DNA of 19,575 nucleotides from assembly GCA_900766655.1 (NCBI GenBank), contig CAAFWE010000294.1, positions 1 to 19,575 of the forward strand, in the 5' to 3' direction. This document shows, in pieces, positions 9,864-16,675 of this stretch. Source of the DNA: an uncultured Alistipes sp. Its GTDB lineage: Bacteria; Bacteroidota; Bacteroidia; Bacteroidales; Rikenellaceae. Position 1 is the stretch's first letter; each line of letters starts with the position of its first letter. The notes under the pieces were generated by a model. It worked only from the letters and a program-made list of their open reading frames with translations, made no database searches and was not told the origin of the DNA. The position numbers were made by a program, and so were the translations under genes.

Positions 9864-9895
9864 GAGAGTGGAGAGTTCCTCCACTCTCTTTTTTT
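9864..9895 (+). terminator. Rho-independent terminator of groESL
   Basis: A perfect 10-bp stem GAGAGTGGAG (9864-9873)/CTCCACTCTC (9879-9888) with a 5-nt loop is followed by seven T. Confidence 0.95.
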
Positions 9896-9957
9896 GCCTT
9901 TATACCAAATACGCTCTATCTCGAAAGAATCAGAGATGATTGAGCTATTTTTGAGGT

Positions 9958-9986
9958 AAAAAAAAGCCCCCTTTACAGAAAGGGGG
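9958..9986 (-). terminator. Rho-independent terminator of rny
   Basis: Read on the minus strand, the perfect 8-bp stem CCCCCTTT/AAAGGGGG with a 4-nt loop is followed by GC and a run of eight T (8 A at 9958-9965 on the plus strand). It lies 48 nt past the rny stop and about 60 nt from the convergent groESL terminator. Confidence 0.88.
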
Positions 9987-10010
9987 TTTGGGGGATAGGT
10001 AACATATTTT

Positions 10011-10045
10011 ATGCAAAATAAGATTTTCGAAATCTTATTTTGCGT
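10011..10045. repeat. Perfect 14-bp inverted repeat across the rny stop codon
   Basis: GCAAAATAAGATTT (10013-10026) and its exact reverse complement (10030-10043) are separated by three bases; a wobble pair and an A-T pair extend the stem to 16 bp. The rny stop codon (10035-10037) and its last codons lie inside one arm. There is no T-run after it in either direction, and the true rny terminator is about 25 nt further on. The mRNA 3' end would be a strong hairpin. Confidence 0.9.
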
Positions 10046-11567
10046 AGCTAACCGAACGAGTCTCGCGAATAACGGTAATCTTAACCTGTCCAGGGTAGGT
10101 CATCTCATCCTGAATCTTCTTAGCGATTTCGTGCGATAGACTCTCGCTCTCGGTATCCGAAAGTTTGTCGGCACCTACGATTACGCGAAGCTCGCGACCC
10201 GCCTGAATAGCATAGGTCTTGACAACACCAGGGTAAGAGAGTGCAATGCCCTCCATCTCCTTCAATCGCTTGATATACGACTCGATAACCTCGCGACGTG
10301 CGCCTGGGCGTGCACCCGAAATAGCGTCGCACACCTGAATGATAGGTGCAATCATCGAGGTCATCTCGGTCTCGTCGTGGTGAGCACCGATTGCATTGCA
10401 AACATCGGCCTTCTCCTTGTACTTCTCGGCGAGGTTCATACCGATAATTGCGTGTGGCAACTCTGGCTCATCATCAGGCACCTTACCCACATCGTGAAGG
10501 AGTCCAGCACGACGAGCAGTCTTTGGATTGAGTCCCAACTCTGCCGCCATAATACCTGCAAGGTTGGCAGTCTCGCGTGCGTGCTGCAAGAGGTTCTGAC
10601 CATATGACGAACGATACTTCATCTTACCGATGAGACGGATAAGCTCTGGGTGCAGACCGTGAATACCGAGATCGATTGCTGTGCGCTTACCAACCTCGAC
10701 GATCTCCTCCTCGATTTGACGCTTCACCTTGGCTACAACCTCCTCGATGCGTGCAGGGTGGATACGACCATCGGTAACAAGCTGGTGCAAGGCCAAACGA
10801 GCAATCTCGCGACGCACTGGGTCGAAGCAGCTGAGGATGATAGCCTCTGGGGTGTCGTCGACGATAATCTCGACTCCTGTAGCAGCCTCCAACGCGCGGA
10901 TATTACGACCCTCACGACCAATGATGCGTCCCTTGACCTCATCGGACTCGATGTTGAATACGGTCACTGCATTCTCGATTGCAGTCTCGGTGGCTACACG
11001 CTGAATCGATGCTACGATGATACGCTTTGCCTCCTTTGTTGCGGTGAGCTTTGCCTCCTCGATAGTCTCGTTGATGTAGGCAGCAGCCTCGCTCTTTGCC
11101 TCGTCCTTCATATTCTCGATGAGAATGCTCTTTGCCTCCTCCGAGCTCAAGCCCGAGAGCTGCTCGAGGCGTGCGTTCTGCTCGCTCATAAGCTGTGCCA
11201 ACTGTGTCTTGCGCTCCTCGAGAGACTGAATCTGCGACTCCATCTTCTCCTTGAGGCGGTCGTTGTCGGCAATCTTACGCTCGAGGTCACGACTCTGATT
11301 CTGCAACTGATTTTCGAGATTCTTGGCGCGTTGCTCACTCTGGTTGAGTTTCTGATTGCGCTCGTTCACATGACGGTCGTGCTCGCTCTTGAGCTGCATA
11401 AAACGCTCTTTAGCTTGCAACTCCTTCTCCTTCTTGAGCATCTCACCGTCGTGCTCTGCCTTATCGATGATTGCCTTGGCACGAAGCTTTGCTCCGTAGT
11501 ATGCAGCACCACCTCCGATAACGGCAGCAATAATTGCCGCGATAGCGATGATAATTGTGTGTTCCAT
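10035..11567 (-). CDS. rny: Ribonuclease Y (membrane-anchored endoribonuclease)
   Basis: 510 aa, the usual length. Residues 5-25 form an N-terminal membrane anchor. Residues ~28-190 are a long charged coiled coil. A KH RNA-binding domain (~205-270) contains [15 protein letters not shown]. The HD hydrolase domain contains QNLLQHA (325-331) and the metal-binding HDVGK (His358-Asp359). The conserved C-terminal end is [10 protein letters not shown]. RNase Y starts mRNA decay by endonucleolytic cleavage at the inner membrane. It is transcribed leftward behind zapA and a structured intergenic region. No TAnnTTTG element is visible in the ~40 nt before its ATG, so transcription may come from upstream. 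A perfect inverted repeat covers its stop codon. Confidence 0.97.
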   Translation of the reverse strand: MEHTIIIAIAAIIAAVIGGGAAYYGAKLRAKAIIDKAEHDGEMLKKEKELQAKERFMQLKSEHDRHVNERNQKLNQSEQRAKNLENQLQNQSRDLERKIADNDRLKEKMESQIQSLEERKTQLAQLMSEQNARLEQLSGLSSEEAKSILIENMKDEAKSEAAAYINETIEEAKLTATKEAKRIIVASIQRVATETAIENAVTVFNIESDEVKGRIIGREGRNIRALEAATGVEIIVDDTPEAIILSCFDPVRREIARLALHQLVTDGRIHPARIEEVVAKVKRQIEEEIVEVGKRTAIDLGIHGLHPELIRLIGKMKYRSSYGQNLLQHARETANLAGIMAAELGLNPKTARRAGLLHDVGKVPDDEPELPHAIIGMNLAEKYKEKADVCNAIGAHHDETEMTSMIAPIIQVCDAISGARPGARREVIESYIKRLKEMEGIALSYPGVVKTYAIQAGRELRVIVGADKLSDTESESLSHEIAKKIQDEMTYPGQVKITVIRETRSVSYAK

Positions 11568-11607
11568 AAATTTTAAGTTTCTTTCTATTAAGTGTTAAAA
11601 AATGTGT

Positions 11608-11785
11608 GCTATATAAAAAAACGCACGGAAATTCCTCTACTATGTTTGACGAATACCGTAAAATCGTCATTTGTGGGGCTCCCCAAATTTCGCAATCTTC
11701 CACCGGTGCCGCAGCACTCACCCTTACGGGCTACAAGGCCTGATTTTGATAACGGTGTACACCCCAATTTAATAAGTGTTCAGTT
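11608..11785 (-). ncRNA. ssrS: Candidate structured RNA, possibly 6S RNA, between zapA and rny
   Basis: The 348-nt gap between zapA and rny has no plausible protein. On the minus strand it contains a near-consensus -7 element TTACTTTG (11796-11789), a structured ~175-nt stretch, and a run of seven T just upstream of rny (plus-strand 11615-11621). Long-range pairing is visible: ACCGT and AAAATC, split by a 4-nt bulge (11742-11756), pair with GATTTTACGGT (11655-11665). Inside are a GCCC-GTAA-GGGT tetraloop hairpin (11720-11731) and a hairpin AUUUG-GGG...CCC-A-CAAAU near 11670-11690. A ~180-nt rod-like RNA fits 6S, and ssrS next to zapA is a known arrangement in Proteobacteria. The identity is inferred; ends are approximate and the terminator stem is weak. 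Confidence 0.5.
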
Positions 11786-11879
11786 TCGCAAAGTAATAAA
11801 AGGAATTCCGCGCGGGTCGTATCTTGCTCGCAAAACGGAGCAAAATCTATCAAATTCGCTTGTATGATTCAGAACGATT

Positions 11880-11902
11880 GTCGCCTTTGGGCCAATGGCG
11901 AC
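11880..11902 (-). other. Hairpin just downstream of zapA
   Basis: GTCGCC and GGCGAC pair perfectly around an 11-nt loop that can itself pair (TTG/CAA). It starts 13 nt after the zapA stop on the minus strand. There is no T-run, so it is more likely an mRNA 3'-end stabiliser or processing site than an intrinsic terminator. Confidence 0.45.
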
Positions 11903-11915
11903 GATTGGCCGATAT

Positions 11916-12212
11916 TTACTTCTCGAGATGCTTGGCGAGACTCTCCGACAACTCCTTCAGAGCCATCAAATCACTCTCCTCGACACCACTCTTACGCTCG
12001 AGACGAATGTATTCCATCATAATCTTGACAGCCACAATTGCAAGATAGTCCTGCACATTGAAACCATCAACTCGCATCTGCTGTGCCTGGATCAACTCAT
12101 CGTTGACCGCGCGAGCCGCCAAACGGTAGACCTCCTCGTTACGTGCGTCGATGGTCATACTGTAGGGGTTGCCAGCAACATTCAACTTTATGTTCAACTT
12201 CTTCTCGCTCAT
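11916..12212 (-). CDS. zapA: Cell division protein ZapA
   Basis: 98 aa from the ATG at 12212; an upstream in-frame start at 12254 would overlap the preceding gene and add a non-conserved extension. The N-terminal domain has the ZapA pattern KLNIKLNVAGNPYSMTI followed by ARNEEVYRLAARAVNDEL, and residues ~50-98 form the long C-terminal helix and coiled coil. ZapA binds FtsZ in the cytoplasm and bundles protofilaments at the division ring. It lies 11 nt behind a small coiled-coil gene under one promoter and upstream of the candidate 6S RNA and rny. Confidence 0.88.
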   Translation of the reverse strand: MSEKKLNIKLNVAGNPYSMTIDARNEEVYRLAARAVNDELIQAQQMRVDGFNVQDYLAIVAVKIMMEYIRLERKSGVEESDLMALKELSESLAKHLEK

Positions 12213-12223
12213 AGCCACAAATC

Positions 12224-12520
12224 TTATATTCGATTCGACACCATATCGATGCACGCATCAACCTCCCGCAACAATTGGTTGATTTGCGCACGCGCAGCCG
12301 CCTTGTTCGATGCCGAACAACCAGCCATAGCCTCGTTGAGCGACGCTTTGGCTGCCTGCGCCTTGGTACTGCGTAGTTGCTCCTGCAAAGCACGAATCTT
12401 TGCACTCTGCTCGACACGCTCCTCGCGAAGTGCGGCAATCTCGGCCATTGCATCATCGTGCAATTGCATCAATCGCTTCACGTCTGCAGTCAAAGTTGCA
12501 ATTATCTCCTTGCTATCCAT
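12224..12520 (-). CDS. Small coiled-coil protein upstream of zapA, function unknown
   Basis: 98 aa from the ATG at 12520 (MDSKEIIATLT...). The start at 12544 is less likely because it would lie close to the transcription start. Residues ~5-60 are heptad-rich and charged (LREERVEQSAKIRALQEQL). The C-terminus has INQLLREVDACIDMV, which resembles a short conserved helix in Bacteroidota proteins encoded next to ZapA. No enzyme motif or signal peptide is seen, so it should be cytoplasmic. Its place directly before zapA suggests a division-related, ZapB-like role, but this is context only. Confidence 0.72.
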   Translation of the reverse strand: MDSKEIIATLTADVKRLMQLHDDAMAEIAALREERVEQSAKIRALQEQLRSTKAQAAKASLNEAMAGCSASNKAAARAQINQLLREVDACIDMVSNRI

Positions 12521-12554
12521 AACTCCTACTATATCTAAATCCAATATACAAGGT

Positions 12555-12585
12555 CAAAGATATAAAATATATTTGAATCTGCAAA
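12555..12585 (-). promoter_or_regulatory. Bacteroidota-type promoter of the zapA operon
   Basis: On the minus strand TTTG (12585-12582), a 19-nt spacer and TATCTTTG (12562-12555) match the consensus exactly. Transcription should start near 12548, about 28 nt before the ATG at 12520. It is divergent from the promoter at 12694-12726. Between the two (12586-12693) nothing further was recognised. Confidence 0.82.
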
Positions 12586-12693
12586 ATCATTTCCAGAAAA
12601 AAGTCCTAAAAAGAGGGAATGATTTGATAATAGATACAAAATGCAATGTCGAATGAAAATTTATTCACTTATCGCAAAAATTCTCACAAAATA

Positions 12694-12726
12694 TTTGGGC
12701 TAATAATATTTTATTTTATAACTTTG
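12694..12726 (+). promoter_or_regulatory. Bacteroidota-type promoter of the C10 protease operon
   Basis: TTTG (12694-12697), 21 nt, and TAACTTTG (12719-12726) match the consensus exactly. Transcription near 12733 gives a ~92-nt leader. No other promoter was found inside the operon, so one transcript probably covers all four genes to the terminator at 19050. Confidence 0.82.
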
Positions 12727-12824
12727 TAGTGGGTATAGCCTCAAATATAGATAAGCGTGCAAGGCCCAAATTACACTTATTCACATTTTTCCCGAAGAAA
12801 ATAAATAATTAACATCAATAGCCT

Positions 12825-13718
12825 ATGAAACTGTTTAAACTATTAATCGTGTCGGCTATAGCCACTATGGTTGCAATGTCGTGTGGCGTTGATACCGATG
12901 GTGTGCAGAGACCAAACGGAGCGACACACCGCATCACAGCCTCGACTGAAACGCATTCGCGCACCTCGCTCGATGGTAGCTACAATGTGGTTTGGAGCGA
13001 GGGCGATCATCTTGTTGTCACTGCGGCAACAGCCGATCAACAGAACGGATCGGCCACACTCTACAGCTTGGTGGAGGGCGCAGGCACAACCACTGGCGTA
13101 TTCGAGGGCGGATTCAACACAACCTTCGACATCTACTCGGCTTTCTATCCCTACGACTACTATGCTGGTTCCAACTATTCTGGCATCATTCTCTTTTTAT
13201 TGCCAGTCGAGAATGCAATTTTTGTCGAGCGCAACATCGCCAACAATGCCAACCCGATGTATGGCGTAGGTTCGACCGACAAGGGGTTGCAGCTACAGAA
13301 TTTGTGTGGCATACTCGAGCTGCCTATCAAGGGTGAAGGCACGCTCAGCACAATCACACTCGAGAGTGACAAGTCAGTTGCTGGATATTTCGCAGTGCTC
13401 AATGGCGAGACAGACCTCTATAGAGTCGAAAACTACCCTCAAAGCAACATAGTAAGTGGTTGTCTCGAGCCTGCCATAGCATTGTCGAGCACACCGCGCT
13501 CGGTCTACATCCTCCTGCCACCGGACATCTACAACTCGCTGACTATCACCACAATTGATAGCAATGGCAAATCCACTACCCTAACCTCTTCGAATCCTAT
13601 CACCATCGAGCGTTCGGGTATCACCGTAGTGTCGGCATTCAGCCACAAACCGAATGGCGGCAACAGCGATAGCGACCTCGAAAATCCTCAAGAGAAACCT
13701 GAAATCGGATGGAACTAA
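12825..13718 (+). CDS. Fimbrillin-fold (Mfa-like) lipoprotein, first gene of C10 protease operon
   Basis: 297 aa. The signal peptide MKLFKLLIVSAIATMVAMSC has a lipobox-type Cys at residue 20. The mature protein has the N-terminal module of Bacteroidales fimbrillin-family lipoproteins: RTSLDG, VVWSEGD, EGAGTTTGVFEG, SAFYPYDYY, ERNIANNANPM, CGILELPIKG, ILLPPDIYNSLTITTID and IERSGITVVSAF. The same motif series occurs in the 784-aa protein at 16676-19030, so the two are tandem paralogues. It ends in a hydrophilic tail and GWN. The stop overlaps the next start by one base. It is likely surface-exposed; whether it polymerises, binds the protease or acts as an adhesin is unknown. Confidence 0.8.
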   Translation: MKLFKLLIVSAIATMVAMSCGVDTDGVQRPNGATHRITASTETHSRTSLDGSYNVVWSEGDHLVVTAATADQQNGSATLYSLVEGAGTTTGVFEGGFNTTFDIYSAFYPYDYYAGSNYSGIILFLLPVENAIFVERNIANNANPMYGVGSTDKGLQLQNLCGILELPIKGEGTLSTITLESDKSVAGYFAVLNGETDLYRVENYPQSNIVSGCLEPAIALSSTPRSVYILLPPDIYNSLTITTIDSNGKSTTLTSSNPITIERSGITVVSAFSHKPNGGNSDSDLENPQEKPEIGWN

Positions 13719-14809
13719 TGCTTATGAAGAGATATATAATACTTGCACTCGTAGCAACGATGTTTGCGGGGTGCGTCAACGATATGACACAAGATGTCGA
13801 TATGAGCGTGGGAGCAAAGAAGTTCTACGCAACACTCACCTCTGTTGAGAGTCGTGTACAACTCAACTCCGAGAAGGAGACCGTATGGACCAAGGGCGAC
13901 GAGATTATTGTATTCACCGACAATAATAAGATCTATCGAGCCTCGTTCGATGGCGAGACGGGCGATCAGAAAGGCAGTTTCACAACGACCAAAACCTACA
14001 CCTGCTCAAACGAAATCAGCGAGCCGTATGCAGTCTACGCAAGTGATGCTACCGAGCTTCAACTGGTAAGATGGAACGACAATCAGGTAGGCCCTGCGGT
14101 AACCATACCTACGACGCAGAACTACCTCAAGGATAGCTACGCATCGAACACAAATGTGATGATTGGAACAACCACCGATGGCACAAATTTCAAGTTCAAG
14201 AATGTGCTGAGCTACTTGCGACTCGGTTTGACAGGTAACAAGCGAGTGCGCTCACTCACAATCGAGAGCAATGCAGGTGAAGCGATAACAGGTAACATTG
14301 CACTGCGACTCGACAACTGCGATTACTTTATGTACTATCAGCATAGCTCGTCGACTGTCACCATCGACTGCGGTACAGGAGTGCAACTCTCGGCGACACC
14401 GACATACTTCTATGCAGCGATTTCTCCTACCACGCTATCGGAGGGATTCACCGCAACCATCGAGCTCGAGGATGGCACAACACTCTCGCAGACGACAAAC
14501 AAGAGCATCGTCATCGAGCGCAACTGCATCTACCCGATGGCTACAATTGCTACCGCCATCAACGAAAGCGACTACAAGAATATCTACATCCACCACACTG
14601 CAAAGAGCTTTATGGCTCCATACATAGAGGCGATGAACTCCGTGATTGATTGGGGCGATGGCAACACATCGTCGATTGACAAGTACCTCACATACGACTA
14701 TCTCGACAATGCGACATCGCACATCATCACCATCAAGGCAGTCAAACCGCGCATCATCTCCATCCCAAGCATGAAGGGGGTTACCAAACTCGATTTTTCG
14801 AACCTATAA
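13718..14809 (+). CDS. Fimbrillin-like lipoprotein with PKD-like C-terminal segment
   Basis: 363 aa from the ATG at 13718 (TAATG overlap with the previous stop); ATG at 13724 gives the same signal peptide, MKRYIILALVATMFAGC, with lipobox FAGC. The first ~275 residues keep the fimbrillin-type pattern: SRVQLNSEKETVWTKGDEI, a DGETGDQKGSF strand, FKFKNVLSYLRLGLTG and SIVIERNCIYPM, though it diverges from its two paralogues. The last ~75 residues contain VIDWGDGN followed by a Tyr-Asp-Tyr strand, like PKD or BspA-type surface modules. It ends in SIPSMKGVTKLDFSNL, which looks like the beginning of a leucine-rich repeat region. The protein may therefore be truncated. The protease gene begins at the very next base. 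Confidence 0.72.
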   Translation: MLMKRYIILALVATMFAGCVNDMTQDVDMSVGAKKFYATLTSVESRVQLNSEKETVWTKGDEIIVFTDNNKIYRASFDGETGDQKGSFTTTKTYTCSNEISEPYAVYASDATELQLVRWNDNQVGPAVTIPTTQNYLKDSYASNTNVMIGTTTDGTNFKFKNVLSYLRLGLTGNKRVRSLTIESNAGEAITGNIALRLDNCDYFMYYQHSSSTVTIDCGTGVQLSATPTYFYAAISPTTLSEGFTATIELEDGTTLSQTTNKSIVIERNCIYPMATIATAINESDYKNIYIHHTAKSFMAPYIEAMNSVIDWGDGNTSSIDKYLTYDYLDNATSHIITIKAVKPRIISIPSMKGVTKLDFSNL

Positions 14810-14824
14810 ATGAGGATTTGCACT

Positions 14825-16642
14825 ATGAAAAAGATACTTATCATTCCATTACTTCTGCTTACAATAGGCCTCTCGGCAGCTCCTATTGGCGAGCAGCGTG
14901 CACGAGAGATTGCAACCTCGTTCTTCCAGAAGGTGGCCACGCGTGGCGCAACGCCTACCCTCGAATTGGCTTGGGCGGGTGACAATCTCACCCCTGTGGC
15001 TGGCAAGCTCAGCACCTCCACCGCAAATATCGACGAGTCGCTACTCTACATCTACAACCGTACCGACTCGAAGGGACATATTGTCATTGCTGGTGACGAC
15101 ACATTGAGTCCAATCATCGCCTTCTCCTACGAGAATCCAATCGATATGAACAACCTCGCACCGAACTTGCGTTTTATGCTCTCGTCGTGGAGCAAGCAGG
15201 TTGCAGCCTATCGCCAAGGCCTCCGCACCTCGACTCGCACAGCGGGTGACGATGTAGGCAATGTGGTGCTCAAATACGAGACTGCATTGTGGAATCAGAC
15301 AAGACCATTCGACCAATACACCCCCGTATACGATGGTCAACAGTGCAACACCGGATGCGTAGCAACCGCACTTGCCATCATCTGCCACTACAACAAGTGG
15401 CCAGATTATGCCACCGGCACTACCGCTGCATATACTTATGTCGATAGCAATAACATCGAGCGTAGCGTAGGTGCGCTGAAACTTGGTCACACCTACAACT
15501 ACTCGTTGATGCGCTCCGACAACTACACCAGCGGTTACACCTCGGATGAAGCTGATGCTGTTGCGACATTGATGCGAGACATTGGTTATGCCTCGGCTAT
15601 GTCATACCACTACACTGGCTCGGGCACAGACAACTCATCTGCATTGTGTGCTATGGTCAACCACTTCCGCTACTCGAAGCAGACTCAGTACGCAGCCTAT
15701 GGCGCATACACCAAGGAGCAGTGGGTCGATATGATAATTGAGAACATCAAGAATTGTGGTCCGACATATTTTTCGGGTATAGACTACGGTCGCAACGATG
15801 TTCACGTAGGTCACGCCTTTGTGCTTGATGGCTACACTTCGGGCAAGTACATCAGCATCAACTATGGTTGGGGAGGTAGCGGTAACGCCTTCTACATCTT
15901 GCCTGAGATCGACTATATGAACGATCAAATCGCCCTTGTGGGTATGGTTCCCGACCCTAATAACACAACAAAGTACGCTTCGCAGTTATCCTACGTAGCC
16001 CTATACTACGATTCTGACGAAGTGGCATACGCAGGCCTATCGGCTAGCCAAGAGGTGGTGCAAGGTCAGGAGGTGCAAATCAAATACGGAGCACTCGTTA
16101 ATCGAGGCGCGGCGACATTCAATGGTCGTTTCCGTTTTGCTCACTGCGACAAGTCGGGCAATGTAAAATGGACCTCAAGCGAATATATCCTCCAAGACAT
16201 CGGACAAAACTACTACACCTATGGCATTAAGGTTTTGAAATTCACCCAGCCTATTGCCGAGGATGACAAGATTGTGCTGCAGTACAAAGGCGACGGAGAG
16301 TCGGAGTGGAAGAATGCACTACGCGAAGACGAGGATTGTTCGCAGTCGATTCTTATGCTCGCATCACCCGAGAGCATTGCCGAGCTTCTATCGGTGAAGC
16401 TGCAACTTGAGAATGAGAATAGTGGCGAGAGCGTCAAGACTCTCACCCTCTCGCATAACGACAATATGGATTTCAAGAGCACAAGCTACACCATCACCAA
16501 CTCGGCTGGCACAGTGGTATACTCGGGCACATTCGACACACTGGCAGATCTAAAACTCGACATTAAGCACCTTGGCGCAGGCGACTACACCGTCAAGGTA
16601 AGTATCGGCAAAAACACATACCAATTCACCCTCACTCTATAA
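14825..16642 (+). CDS. Secreted C10-family cysteine protease (streptopain/SpeB-like) with Spi-type propeptide
   Basis: 605 aa from the ATG at 14825 (MKKILIIPLLLL signal peptide ending SAAP); the ATG at 14810 directly after the previous stop would add five residues. Residues ~20-120 match the Spi/SpeB propeptide, including LLYIYNRTDSKGHIVIAGDD and NLAPNLRFMLSSW. The mature catalytic domain has nucleophile Cys178 in GCVATALAIICHYNKWPD, His330 in VGHAFVLDGY, and Asn346-Trp349 in NYGWGGSGNAFY. Cys-His spacing is close to that in SpeB. After residue ~385 comes a ~220-aa beta-rich C-terminal part ending LGAGDYTVKVSIGKNTYQF, similar to sorting or beta-sandwich tails of Bacteroidota secreted proteins. 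All catalytic residues are present, so activity is expected. It cleaves proteins outside the cell after propeptide removal; the target is unknown. Confidence 0.93.
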   Translation: MKKILIIPLLLLTIGLSAAPIGEQRAREIATSFFQKVATRGATPTLELAWAGDNLTPVAGKLSTSTANIDESLLYIYNRTDSKGHIVIAGDDTLSPIIAFSYENPIDMNNLAPNLRFMLSSWSKQVAAYRQGLRTSTRTAGDDVGNVVLKYETALWNQTRPFDQYTPVYDGQQCNTGCVATALAIICHYNKWPDYATGTTAAYTYVDSNNIERSVGALKLGHTYNYSLMRSDNYTSGYTSDEADAVATLMRDIGYASAMSYHYTGSGTDNSSALCAMVNHFRYSKQTQYAAYGAYTKEQWVDMIIENIKNCGPTYFSGIDYGRNDVHVGHAFVLDGYTSGKYISINYGWGGSGNAFYILPEIDYMNDQIALVGMVPDPNNTTKYASQLSYVALYYDSDEVAYAGLSASQEVVQGQEVQIKYGALVNRGAATFNGRFRFAHCDKSGNVKWTSSEYILQDIGQNYYTYGIKVLKFTQPIAEDDKIVLQYKGDGESEWKNALREDEDCSQSILMLASPESIAELLSVKLQLENENSGESVKTLTLSHNDNMDFKSTSYTITNSAGTVVYSGTFDTLADLKLDIKHLGAGDYTVKVSIGKNTYQFTLTL

Positions 16643-16675
16643 CGAATCGTGTAACACATATAAATAAGTATCACT

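Noticed and set aside
9895..9957. Gene or RNA between the two convergent terminators
   Set aside because: Only ~60 nt of A/T-rich sequence; no frame, promoter or structure.
10650..11576. Plus-strand open frame (308 codons) opposite rny
   Set aside because: Leu/Cys/Asp-rich mirror of the rny coiled coil; no independent evidence of coding.
11608..11785. tmRNA, RNase P RNA or SRP RNA as identity of the structured gap
   Set aside because: The conserved cores of these RNAs (tRNA-like end with CCA, GAGGAAAGUCC block, GGAAGCAGC loop) were not found.
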